A DNA stretch of 64,000 nt, from assembly GCA_037974335.1 (NCBI GenBank), contig CM075760.1, positions 46,458,138 through 46,522,137 on the forward strand. Direction: 5' to 3'. This document shows positions 53,185 through 63,480 of the stretch, piece by piece. The position numbers were made by a program, and so were the translations under genes. Under the pieces are notes generated by a model, which did no database searches, had not been told where the DNA came from, and was given only the letters and a program-made list of their open reading frames with translations. Origin of the DNA: Prionace glauca. Taxonomy: Eukaryota; Chordata; Chondrichthyes; Carcharhiniformes; Carcharhinidae. Position 1 is the stretch's first letter. Each line of letters begins with the position of its first letter.

Positions 53185-53470
53185 TGTAGCTGTCACTCGG
53201 GGGCATAGCTATAAGGTTCATATAGGAGGGATGTCCGAGGTATGTTCTTTACTCAGAAAGTGGTTGTGGTGTGGAATGGACTCACTGCTGTGATGGTGGT
53301 TTCGGACACTTTAGGAACTTTCAAGCGGTTATTGGATAGGCACATGGAGCACAGCAGAATGATAGGGAGTGGGATAGCTTGAACTTGATCTTGATCTTGG
53401 GTTCGGACAAAGCTCAGCACAACATCGTGGGACGAATGACCTGCAGTATGTTGGACTGTTCTATGTTCGA
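53185..53470 (+). mobile_element. CR1 3' end, sense
   Basis: AGGTTCATATAGGAGGGATG, TTCTTTACTCAGAAAGTGGT, TTGGATAGGCACATGGAGCA, ending TTGGACTGTTCTATGTTCGATG. Confidence 0.75.
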
Positions 53471-53974
53471 TGTTTTTTGGGAGTCAGGAGGTGAGTTACT
53501 CCTGCAGGATTCCCAGCCTCTGCCCTGCTCTTTTAGCCACTGAACAAACTGATAACAAGTGTGCTGAGTCAGAATCGGTTTATCTTCTTTCCTGTTCAGT
53601 TTGTCATGAATTTTCAGCACTTTTATCTTTTCTTGAGTATATTTTGAGGCCCAAGTAAGAGCCAGTGTCATATGATTGTAAGATACTATATTCAGGTAAT
53701 ATTCAATAGTGGATTCACTGGCGGGAGGGGTGCGGTTTCCAGTCATGCTGTTGACGCTGGATTGATAACGCAGAGAAGCAAATGACGCTTTGGGGACCAG
53801 GGTTCGAATTCCAACACAGCAGGTTAACTCAATTCAAGGCAAAGCAGAATGACTGTGAGTGAGAATAGAAAATTTCAAGAATGCAACATTTCCTCACTAA
53901 ATCGAACATGTTTCTGCCAATTTTGAAGCTTCGGACGAATCTGTAAATATTGCTGCAGGCGTTTACTTTTCTGT

Positions 53975-54047
53975 GGGCCAGTGACGCAATGGATAACGCG
54001 TCTGACTACGGATCAGAAGATTCCAGGTTCGACTCCTGGCTGGCTCG
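53975..54047 (+). tRNA. tRNA-Arg-ACG: tRNA-Arg(ACG)
   Basis: 73 bp from GGGCCAGTGACGCAATGG through CTGACTACGGATCAGAAG to GGTTCGACTCC and the pairing TGGCTGGCTCG end. It matches vertebrate tRNA-Arg-ACG except for A in place of G at about position 10, inside the internal A box. TTTT terminator at 54048. All stems close. Confidence 0.93.
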
Positions 54048-55015
54048 TTTTGTCATTTTAACATTAGTTCCAAAACTCCATATTTGTTTTGATGAAAAAT
54101 ATATTCTCACGAATTCTAGACCAATTCAGGGAAATGTTGACCAAATGCAGTCACTTTCTATGAAGATATTTATCTTAGCTACTTAAATTTCAAAAACAAT
54201 ATGGACTAAAAAACAGAAAAATTAAGTTGTTTTGAAAAACAAAGTTTCTTTTTTAAATGACAAATTCTCATTAAAGTGTTTTGGAAAAATATGCCAGCAA
54301 GTTTAAGCTACCTTTTAAAAAGTTGGAAATTTCTCGAAAAAAATCGTGGAAACATTCCATTTTTCAGAATGGTGAAAATAGTTTCTAAAAAAAAGTTGAT
54401 GAAATCTGTTGAGGAATTTCTTTTAATATGTTTAATTTTAAGAAGCAAAATGCACAGAATTTTTTTTAAAGTTGACAAATTTCAGGTAAAACAGATAGAG
54501 GAATTTCTTTGGAGTAAGTTTTATCTTGAAAAGTTCAAATTAGCCAGAAGTTTCTGCTTTGTGATGTTGGGATTATTATCCATTGGAGCGCAGGAGATTG
54601 AGGAGTGATTTAATCGAGGTGAACTTGATTAGGGTAAGTTTGGGGGGGGGGGCGGCAATTTATAAGATTTGGGGCAATACGGGGGCATCACACATGCACA
54701 CACACCAACGCACTCTCTCTCTGTCTCTCTCTATCTCTCATACACACACACAGACACTTGCTCAATAATTGCCAGGCTCCAGTCAAATTGTTATTGTGTG
54801 ACACCAAACGCTTCTTTTCTTTCCCAACAGAGGAGTTAAAGAGCAGCAAAAACACGAGAACCACTGACATTGCAGGCATCTGGCAAAAGAGGATCATCAC
54901 ACTGTGCATTGTCATACCAATTGAACTGGCTGACAAATTGTCCTCTCGATCGGTGCATTGTAATACATTTGAATAAAACACTCTTCAGCAAATCAACCTT
55001 CTGTCTATGAAAACA
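54048..55015. other. AT-rich spacer between tRNA genes
   Basis: A/T-rich, with a worn CR1 scrap near 54575-54635 (GGAGCGCAGGAGATTGAGGA), a G-run near 54642 and a CA/CT microsatellite at 54690-54760. No gene seen. Confidence 0.5.
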
Positions 55016-55087
55016 AGGTTCCGCCGAGATTTGAACTCGGATCGCTGGATTCAGAGTCCAGAGTGCTCACCATTACACCACGGAACC
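55016..55087 (-). tRNA. tRNA-Gln-CTG: tRNA-Gln(CTG)
   Basis: Minus strand GGTTCCGTGGTGTAATGG, GGACTCTGAATCC anticodon arm, GAGTTCAAATCTCG T arm and closing GGAACC. Nearly identical to vertebrate tRNA-Gln-CTG. TTTT terminator as AAAA at 55010-55013. Confidence 0.95.
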
Positions 55088-55329
55088 CCCGACACTCACA
55101 AGCAGCCTGAAAATCCTCGTTCAATATTCCTGCCACTTTGAATAGCAGAGAGAAATGTAAGTCCCGTTGAACAATCCCGTCAATGGCTAACACCAATTCA
55201 TACTTACGTTGCCCTTACTGGTTCCTCCTGTAAAAATGCTGAAAAATCTCAACATCTTTAACGAAAAACAATAAATAGTATTAAAAAAACTGAAACATTA
55301 CTTCCCCTGATCCGGGAATCTGAAACACG

Positions 55330-55520
55330 GGGAGACAATCTCAGGATAAGGTCCTGATGATTTGGACTGAGCTGAGGAGAAATTGCTTCACTCAAAGGGT
55401 TGTGAATCTTCGGAACTCTCTACTCCAGAGGGTCCTGATGCTCCATCACTGAACACATTTCAGTTTGGGTTAGACAGATTTATGATCTGTCCAGGAATGA
55501 ATGGAAACAGGGATATGGAA
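55330..55520 (+). mobile_element. CR1 3' fragment
   Basis: GAGAAATTGCTTCACTCAAA, then GGGTTGTGAATCTTCGGAAC and TCTACTCCAGAGGG are the RT tail block in sense. Confidence 0.75.
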
Positions 55521-55772
55521 TTGGAACAAATACTCAGCCATAATTTCATGATTCGATTGTATTCCTTTAAGTTTAATAGTACAATGGAAGCATGTATATA
55601 ATGTTATATGTAATATGTTTGAAGTCGGTTGTCATTAAATACTGTTGGTAACACCAGATAATTGTCCAGCCGGTAACAATTGAGAGTTTTTTTTTCATTC
55701 GCACCCAGGGACCCTTTGCAAATAGGTAAGTGTTTGCCTGTGAATGCTGATAGTGACAAAATAATGAAATAC

Positions 55773-55846
55773 CGTCCCTGGGTGGTCTCGAACCACCAAC
55801 CTTTCGGTTAACAGCCGAATGCGCTGACCCATTGCGCCACAGAGAC
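55773..55846 (-). tRNA. tRNA-Asn-GTT: tRNA-Asn(GTT)
   Basis: Minus strand GTCTCTGTGGCGCAATGGG, CGGCTGTTAACCG anticodon arm, GTTCGAGACC T arm and GGGACG end. Matches vertebrate tRNA-Asn-GTT with two or three changes. AAAA at 55758-55761 serves as a terminator. Confidence 0.94.
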
Positions 55847-56771
55847 TGAGACAACAGCAGCTCAATATATTCTAAACTCGTGTGTCACCGACCACAATTC
55901 AATTTCTGTAAAACCTATTCCAGAACTGCAGCATGACCGCACTGTTTACAATTCTATACAAGTCTCTTTAGTTCCGTTGATCCCGCAGCACTGCTGTAGT
56001 GTGTTGGTTATTCCCTTTCTCCTATGAACGGGCAGGTAAAATAAATCCGTGTCTCTTATCACAGGGAGGGAGGGAATCGACCACCAGGAGCCCAGCGATC
56101 CAATACTTTCCACTCAATCATCAATAACACATTCACAACTGCACCTCCTTCCGAATATTGTGATCCATTTCCCTCAGAATTTGTTCCAAGGTTCGATATT
56201 TACCTTGTTTTCTTCTAATTCTGATATAAGATTCGCTTCAATATACAACACAAATGGAATTACAAACCTGAGGGAGAACAGTGGGAAAGAAGTCACTGGA
56301 TAACACAAATCCCATGGTGCTCATTTCCAGATTCCCAACACTCAGCTTTTCAACCAAATGGGGCAATTTATCACTGAAAAGTTTTGGAAAGTTGGTGTGA
56401 ATTGTGTTTGTGAATCACTCGGGTGTTGTGTAAATGCTACTCGAAGGTTCAGTGAGCCGGATATAATCTATCTGCGTTTTGCTGAGTTTGTGTTCGGTGT
56501 ATGGGGAGGTTTGAACGGGGTTGGATCTTGTGTCCCAGGGATGGGCAGTAACCCGCTGACTGAAGCTGCAGTCGCCGCTTTCTGCTGGCGATTGGAGACT
56601 GAGGGATATAATCCTGCTGCTTCTCCCTGTCTCACTCACTGTGGAGCCGGGGAAAAGAGAATCATTGATGGGTTATTTCCCCGGTCTGAAATGTGGCCTC
56701 GAATAACGGTTATTAACGGAGGTAACAGTGCTGTAGCCTTTAACAGTTGACAAAAATAAGCAAAGCTGAGT
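55847..56771. other. Unassigned spacer
   Basis: No feature recognised. The frame 56358-56750 is open for 130 codons but shows no domain. Confidence 0.4.
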
Positions 56772-56866
56772 GCTCCAGTGGCGCAATCGGTTAGCGCGTG
56801 GTACTTATACAGCAGTGCAGTCAGCGGGCTATGCCGAGGTTGTGAGTTCGAGCCTCACCTGGAGCA
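56772..56866 (+). tRNA. tRNA-Ile-TAT: tRNA-Ile(TAT) with intron
   Basis: GCTCCAGTGGCGCAATCGG, anticodon TAT at 56806-56808, an intron of about 21 bp just after it, then ATGCCGAGGTTGTGAGTTCG and closing CTGGAGCA. This is the intron-bearing tRNA-Ile-TAT of vertebrates. The genome itself has CCA right after the discriminator base (56867-56869), probably by chance. TTTT terminator at 56871. Confidence 0.95.
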
Positions 56867-56894
56867 CCAGTTTTAGGTGAGACGATTCTGGGAC

Positions 56895-57290
56895 CACCAG
56901 AACGCTGATGGATTTTGAATACAACAAACAAGATTGGAATAGAAATCTACTCCAGTTCGCTCACCGCCGCAACAGGTCCACAGCAGACACCATCTCCCTG
57001 GCCCTGTACTCAACGCTGCAACACCTCGATAACAAATACACCGATGTCAGGCTACTATTTATTGAATGCAGCTCGGCCTTATTCAGACGAAACTCGTCTC
57101 CAAACTCCGTGGCCTGGGCTCAGCTCCTCCCTCTACAACCGGATCCTGAACTTCCTAACCCACAGCACAAATCAGTAAGGACAGACAACAGCACCTCCTC
57201 CACCATCATCCTCAACAGCGGTGTCCCACAAGGTTGTGTACTCACCCACCACCGCCCCCTCCCCCCATACAATCCTGATATACCTATGAC
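56895..57290 (+). mobile_element. L2-type LINE RT, 5' piece
   Basis: LQFAHRRNRSTADTISLALY, LDNKYTDVRLLFIECSSALF and STSSTIILNSGVPQGCVL match the L2 RT palm with some decay. Split from 57770-58655 by a CR1 insertion. Confidence 0.85.
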
Positions 57291-57768
57291 TATGTGGAGA
57301 GGCTGAATAAACTAGGCTTGTACTCGTTAGAGTTTAGAAGAATGAGGGGAGATCTCATTGAGACGTATAAGATGATGAATGGGATGGATAGGATAGAGGT
57401 GGAGAGACTGTTCCCGCTCAAAAAAGACAGTAGGACTAGGGGGCACAGCCTCAAGATAAAGGGGGGGCGGTGTAGAACAGAGTTGAGGAGGAACTTCTTC
57501 ACTCAAAGGGTGGTGAATCTCTGGAATTCTCTGCCCGTTGAAGTGGTGGAGGCTGCCTCGCTAAATATTTTTAAGAAACGGGTTGATGGGTTTTTGATAA
57601 GAGAAGGGATTAAGGGTTATGGGGAGAGGGCGGGAAGGTGGAACTGAGCCACGACAGATCAGCCATGATCTTATTGAATGGCGGGGCAGGCTCGAAGGGC
57701 CAGATGGCCTACTCCTGCTCCTATTTCTTATGTTCTTATGTTCTTATGTTCTTATGTTCTTATGTGGT
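57291..57768 (+). mobile_element. Young CR1 3' end inside an L2 LINE
   Basis: Open RT tail of 117 codons (RLNKLGLYSLEFRRMRGDLI, then FTQRVVNLWNSLPVEVVEAA), 3' UTR and a clean (TTCTTATG)n tail of about five units. Nearly the same as 7874-8512. Confidence 0.93.
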
Positions 57769-57769
57769 C

Positions 57770-58655
57770 AAATTTCCCTCCAATTCGATTTTCAGTTTTG
57801 CTGACGACACCACCGTATTGAGTCTTATCTCAAACAATGACGAGACAGAATACAGGAATGAGATAGAGAATCTGGTGGAATTGGTGCGGCGACAATAATC
57901 TCTCCCTCAATGTCAACAAAACGAATTAAATTGTCATCGACTTTAGGAAGCTTGAGGAGAAATTGCCCCTGTCTACATCAACCTGGACGAAGTAGGAAGG
58001 GTCTAGAGCTTCAAGTTTTTAGGTGACCAGATCACCAACAACCTGTCCTGGTCCCCCCCCCCGATGCTGACACTATAGTTAAGGAAGCCCACTAACGCCC
58101 ACTAACGCCTCTACTTTCTCAGAAGTCGAAGGACGTTTGGCATGTCAGCTACAACTCTCACCAACCTTTACAAAGCACCATGGAAAACATCCTCTCTGGT
58201 TGTATCACAGCTTGGTTTGGCTCCTGCTCTGCCAAGGAACGTAAGAAAGTACAAAAACTCGTGAGTGTAGCACGGTCCATCATGCAAACCAGCCTCGCAT
58301 TCTTTGGCCCTATCTACATTGCCTCGGCAAAGCAGCCAGAATAATTGAGGATCCCACGCACCCCGGATATTCTCTCTTCCTCTTTCTACCGTCAGGAAAA
58401 ATACAAATGTTTGAGTTCATGTACCAACCGATTCAAGAACAGCTTCTTCCCTGCTGCCATCAGGCTTTTAAATGGAACTACCTCGCACAAAGTTGATCTT
58501 TCTCGATACCTCAGCTATGAATGTTCCACCACATTCTGCTCTCGCTCCTGTCACTCTCCATGTACGTACGCTTTCTCTGTATAGCGCGCAACAACAATAC
58601 TTTTCAGTTTATGTTAATACATTTGACAATAAGAAAGCAAATCAAATCAAATCTC
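57770..58655 (+). mobile_element. L2-type LINE RT, 3' piece
   Basis: Resumes with FADDTTVLSLISNN (the catalytic box), then a GDNNLSLNVNKT-type block, LASSFYRQEKYKCLSSCTNR-like coding and a 3' UTR with GTATAGCGCGCAACAACAAT, ending GACAATAAGAAAGCAAATCA. Confidence 0.87.
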
Positions 58656-60284
58656 TCCGAGGTGCTGCTTCACTGGATGAGATATTAAACCATCATCTCG
58701 ATGGCGCTCTCTGATTCAAAGTTAAAATATCCCACAGCCACATTTTCAAGAATGAAAAATGATAATTCTCCCCCATGTTTCTGGGCCAATATGTATAACT
58801 CACTTATCACAATTTAAACACGTGTGCGTTTTATATCTTTATCTCAAAGCAGTCTAGCTCTGCACAAAATTGGTGTTGTGGCAGGAGATTTATTGGAATG
58901 GTATTTTTGATCATGAACCTCTCCAACTAATGGTCAGTTCACACAGGGTGAAACTAATAGCAATTCCCCCTCACCCTGGGCCACTGGTGGAGGAGATGCC
59001 ACAAATATCCCCAAAATAAACCATTTAAAACATATTTTTACCGAGTGTGGGCTTCGATGTCGAATCAAGCATTTATTGCACTTTGCTAGTTTCCTTTGCC
59101 ATAGCGGTGGTAGTGTTGGAAAGGCACTATTCCAGTCAGGGTGATAGTCAGAAAATCTAACTGTGAGTTGAAACTGGAATGTCACTGTCTCGTGACGAAA
59201 ATAATACAATATCACCATCTGCTGGCGGCTTTCACTTACTGCAGGCGCCGGCCTTTGTGAGTCACAGAGAGGTTCAGTCACTCGATAGCTGGACCTGGGA
59301 CCCGGTTGCTGAAGTGTGAACATTGAATATCGTTGTCAGGGATGAAAGTTTGCAGCAGGAGGTCGGGTGGCCATTTGCCCTTTTGTTATCATCCACTCTA
59401 TGCGAACATTGTTTGCCATTGCCCATGGGAGTTATTGCCTGGAGATTGCATTTAGGGATTAATGTACACAACTGATGTGGTTATCAGATGTTAATTCCAT
59501 CCAAACGTATAGTAGATAAATGTTGCTGCACTTTGATGCACTGAGGTCTTTGGAGTTTAAGTTGTGAATGATACCTGGACGATACAATACTAATAGGCAA
59601 ACAAACTGACAGATTAATATTTTTCAATTTTTTGATTGAAGTTGGCGTCAGTTTGTGTTGGTCCGTGCAAAATAAATGGTTTGGGAAAAGCATTTTGCCA
59701 GCGCGACCAAAGAAGTTACAGGATTCACATCGATACATCACATCGATGTATAATTATGTCATCAGATAATTATTATTATTATTCCGAGTAACAGACACTT
59801 CAGGTTAGATGACTATAAAGAAGGAAGACATGCTTTCCTTGTTCTGTATCTTGATAGCTCATTCTGTTTATCCGATGTGCACGGCATTAAGAATGAATAA
59901 AACGAATTCAAATCAACACGAAACTGCAGATTGCAATTGTTACTGCGCCGCATGCTGAGGGAATTGATTTTGCCCTGATTCCCACTAAATTAAGCATTTT
60001 GCCTAACCGTTGTAATTTTAAACTTACCTGTAAAATACAGAAATATGTTCGCTACTATTAACAGAATTCTTCTTGTGAGGATTTTTTTTCATAAGATTCC
60101 GAGACAAGTTAGATTTTCTAAACTCCGCATTTTCATGGCACTTCGAAAAGAGCGTCAGAACGAACAACTGATAGAGACAGAAACAAGAAAAGGGAGGCAG
60201 AAACCCTGAAAATGTCAGAAAGAGAAAGATAAGTAATCAGATTAGATAATTCTCTCTGAATCCCACTTATCCCACTTGGGGGCT
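58656..60284. other. Unassigned stretch
   Basis: No gene, RSS or transposon recognised in about 1.6 kb. A short ATT run is at 59766-59781 and an A/G-rich piece at 60160-60240. Confidence 0.4.
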
Positions 60285-60460
60285 AGATATAAGACTAATA
60301 TTAGAGGGCAGTTTTTCACACAAAGGGTAGTGGGGATGTGGAATGCACTGCCGAGTAAGGTGGTGGAAGCAGGCACGCTAGGGTTGTTCAAGAGTCACTT
60401 GGACAGCCACATGAGCGGTCTACATATAGGGGGATATAGCAGGCCTTACTAAACATTGTA
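60285..60460 (+). mobile_element. CR1 3' end, sense
   Basis: AGGGCAGTTTTTCACACAAA, then GGAATGCACTGCCGAGTAAG and TCAAGAGTCACTTGGACAGC are typical of the CR1 RT tail. Confidence 0.75.
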
Positions 60461-60533
60461 GGCTTGGGGTTCAGTTTTAGCCTCAGGGATATAGAGTCTT
60501 TTAATAATGAATTTTTTATCCACAGGCATTTAA

Positions 60534-60958
60534 GTCCAGCAAGGGGCATGTGGGCGGCAGGTTGTGGTGGGCTGCTCTTGGATATTGCTTCGGGAGTTGC
60601 CTACTGCTTCATGTCGTTGGTGTGCGCAAACTGGACCATCTCGAGGGCATCGTGACAGCTCAGAGGCTGTCTCTGTTGCTGTGTGGACACATGGAGTTGG
60701 GCCTGTGTCTGTGGGAGTTTGTGCGTTCTCCCCGTGGTTGCGTGGGTTTCCTCCGGGTGCTCCAGTTTCCTCCCACATCCCAAAAATGTGCTTTTAGGCT
60801 GATTGATTGGGTAACAAATTGTCCCTATATTGGACCTCCCTGATCCTCGCACATTAGGCATAGACTAAAATCATGAATAGGTCACTGACCATGGGACGGC
60901 GGCGCGGGCTCGTTGGGCCGAAGGGCCTGTTTCCCGTGCTGTGTTGTTCTTTGTTTAT
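60534..60958 (+). mobile_element. Composite SINE, copy 2
   Basis: Starts GTCCAGCAAGGGGCATGTGG, passes through a SINE-type core (CCCGTGGTTGCGTGGGTTTC) and ends in CGTTGGGCCGAAGGGCCTGT plus a TTCTTTG tail. Nearly identical to 62278-62722. Confidence 0.9.
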
Positions 60959-61149
60959 TGGTGCCCCACTTCGATCAGCACGCACAAAACAGCCAGATGT
61001 CCTCCTGAAAAACAACCTCAGTTTCTGAGTAAGTGAAGCCACATTCTGATCTGGGTTACACTTTATATCAGATTAGAAGAATCAAAACATCGAGAATAAC
61101 CTGTATTTTTCTGTCGAACTCTAAAGAGATTACTGTGTGTCCCCCTTGC

Positions 61150-61315
61150 TCCTTACTGCTAATAAAGGACTTGCTGTCTGGCGAGACACCCGACGAAGGG
61201 GAAAAGCCCCGAAAACCAGTGACGTTTGCTACCAGATAAACCTGTTGGACTTTAACCTGGTGTTGTGAGACTTCTTACTGTGTTTACCCCAGTCCAATGC
61301 CGGCATCTCCACATC
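61150..61315 (+). repeat. Dispersed repeat ending in a GTCCAATGCCGGCATCTCCA phrase
   Basis: GATAAACCTGTTGGACTTTA, ACCTGGTGTTGTGAGACTTC and CAGTCCAATGCCGGCATCTC form a repeat I know as common in cartilaginous-fish DNA. A trace lies at 37138-37166. It sits immediately before V15 where its leader should be. Confidence 0.6.
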
Positions 61316-61396
61316 GAGTCTCTGTTCAGTCAATGTGTTATCCAGGAATTGTGTTTAATTTCTGGCTTTTGGAATACTCTGCATTTGTGTTATAGG

Positions 61397-61740
61397 AACC
61401 AATATTCCCATTATGAACCAATATTCATTATCCCAGGCTCCTCCTGAATTAACAATTTAGGAAAGACAGAGCACAATACCGGATTATTGTTAGTCAATAA
61501 CCAACCGTGAACCAACTCTGTTCTGGTACATCCAGTATACCGGAAAAGATCCGAAATACTCAATGAGGATGCAGAGCGGGAGATTCGTCTGAAGATTTGT
61601 CAGACTTTCTGCTTTTTGCACAAAGGAAACAAAATTGCTCTTTTAAATCAGCCGGGGCTCTTCACTCCGACAGCGCTGTGTATTTCTGTGCCATTGAGTC
61701 CACACTGCTGTAGAGATCGAGCGGTTCCCGGACAAAACCT
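61397..61740 (+). pseudogene. V15: broken V segment of the V13 family
   Basis: Possible acceptor TTATAG at 61396. FR1 remnant PPELTI is followed at once by a stop. The first-cysteine region is degraded, then LFWYIQYTGKDPKYS-like coding, frame-shifted FR3 and SDSAVYFCAIES. RSS: CACACTG at 61701-61707, 24-bp spacer, ACAAAACCT at 61732-61740. No leader found. The 24-bp spacer ties it to V2 and V13. Confidence 0.82.
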
Positions 61741-62277
61741 CACAGTAAGGTACCACCAGAGGGTGCTCTCGCACCGATAAACAGAAAGAAAAATTCACTC
61801 TCCACTGAGAGAGTCACAGGTGCCTTCCTAAAATATCAGAACAAAACACAACCTCAACAAGAGATGAGGAACATTTGAGGAATTGTATTGGTTAATTACA
61901 AGTCGCAGTTGGACTATCGCTGATCTTCTTAAATGTATTTGATCTCTTTAGTGTAATAATAGTCATTTGACCCAGTCCTCGTGTCTGTCTAATATTCAGC
62001 AACTCAATCCCCATCAAGTTTAGAAGCCTTTTTCCGGGGACCTGTGGTCTGGGTTTATTTGATCCGAGGAGAGTTTTGCAGCTTCAGAGGAAGTGTATAC
62101 TCAATGAAGAGATTTCACAAGGAAGTGACTGAGATCTTTAAAATAAACATTCACAATAGAACCCCCCAATGAACAGTGAACTACAGAATGTTTCCGTAAT
62201 GCTGGAGTGTTTTTGTTACTATGAGCAAGCCAGAATTTGCTGCTGCTAATTTACAGAGCAAGGTTTCCTTCCCGGAA

Positions 62278-62722
62278 AGTCCAGCAAGGGGCATGCGGGC
62301 GGCAGGTTGTGGTGGGCTGCTCTTGGATGTTGCTTCGGGAGTTGCCTACTGCTTCATGTCGTTGGTGTGCGTAAACTGGACCATCTCGAGGGCATCATGA
62401 CAGCTCAGAGACTATCTCTGTTGCTGTGCGGACACATGGATTTGGGCCTGTGTCCGTGGGAGTTTGCGCGTTCTCCCGTGGTTGCGTGGGTTTCCTCCGG
62501 GTGCTCTGGTTTCCTCCCACACCCCAAAAATGTGCTTTTAGACTGATTGATTGGGTAACAAATTGTCCCTATATTGGACCTCCCTGATCCTCACACATTG
62601 GGCATAGACTAAAATCATGAATAGGTCACTGACCATGGGACGGCGGCGCGGGCTCGTTGGGCCGAAGGGCCTGTTTCCCGTGCTGTGTTGTTCTTTGTTC
62701 TTGTTCTTTGTTCTTTGAACCC
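62278..62722 (+). mobile_element. Composite SINE, copy 3
   Basis: Direct repeat of 60534-60958 with only a few differences, and a longer (TTCTTTG)n tail. The two copies bracket V15. Confidence 0.9.
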
Positions 62723-62980
62723 CATCTGGAAAAGTGCAGCAGTTCCACTGTCGAGGTGGTGAAAGCTCGAGGTGTTTCCTTTTAATATCAGCCAACTCAC
62801 CACTGACTGATCTCACAGACTCAAAGAGGCACGATGACTGAAGTGGCCGGATACTGGAAACACTTGGGTGAAGGCTGATCCCAGGTTAATGAGGATTCTT
62901 GCCTGGCTGACTGTTACATTGTGGCTGCATCTGCCCACGATTCTGTGCAGCAGACACGGTTTCAACCTATAGTTCAAGGC

Positions 62981-63480
62981 AGGTTTTGTACATCAGTCAG
63001 ACTGATTTCCATTACGATGAGGCTGAAAGCGCAGTGACACATGGCAGCGTCAGTCAGCTGCAGACTAGAGACAGTCAAAGTGGTGAATTTACTCGATGTC
63101 TGAAGCTCTCCAGAAAAACGGCTTTTAGCAAAATCTGTTATATCTTCAACAAATATCTAATTTTTCCTCAATATAAATAGACGCTGTTTCTCTGAGTGTT
63201 GCCGGTACCAGGATGAAACGTAGTTGATCATTGTAATATCATAGGTACAGGTTAAACTCAATGTTTCTTCTTCCGTCTTTCATCCAGAGGATAGCGACAG
63301 AGTGACAGAATCTCCATGAGTCAGATCTGAAAAACCTGTTCAAACAGAAATAAATCAGACCGTCTGAATATTTAAAATTTAATTTTGAATCACGTTTGTA
63401 AAATTAAAGTAAATATGAAATGTGTTCGGTTCACAATTACTTGTTATGAATATTCTCCAAACAGCCCAAATGTTGAGCAT
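62981..63480 (-). pseudogene. V16: broken V segment of the V10 family
   Basis: Leader exon 63441-63480 (MLNIWAVWRIFIT, 40 bp, donor GTAATT). V exon 63020-63326: GDSVTLSLSSG then a stop, first cysteine in LSLTCTYDIT, YVSSWYRQHSEKQRLFILRK then a second stop, KSRFSGELQTSSKFTTLTVS and TDAAMCHCAFS. RSS heptamer is poor (CATCGTA at 63013-63019), spacer 23 bp, nonamer ACAAAACCT at 62981-62989. Two stops and YYC changed to CHC make it non-functional. Confidence 0.85.

Noticed and set aside
53755-53840. Additional tRNA near GGGACCAGGGTTCGAATTCC
   Set aside because: Only the T-arm-like box is present and no cloverleaf closes. Probably a SINE head scrap.
56358-56750. 130-codon open frame as a host exon
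   Set aside because: No domain, no splice context and no homology I can recognise.
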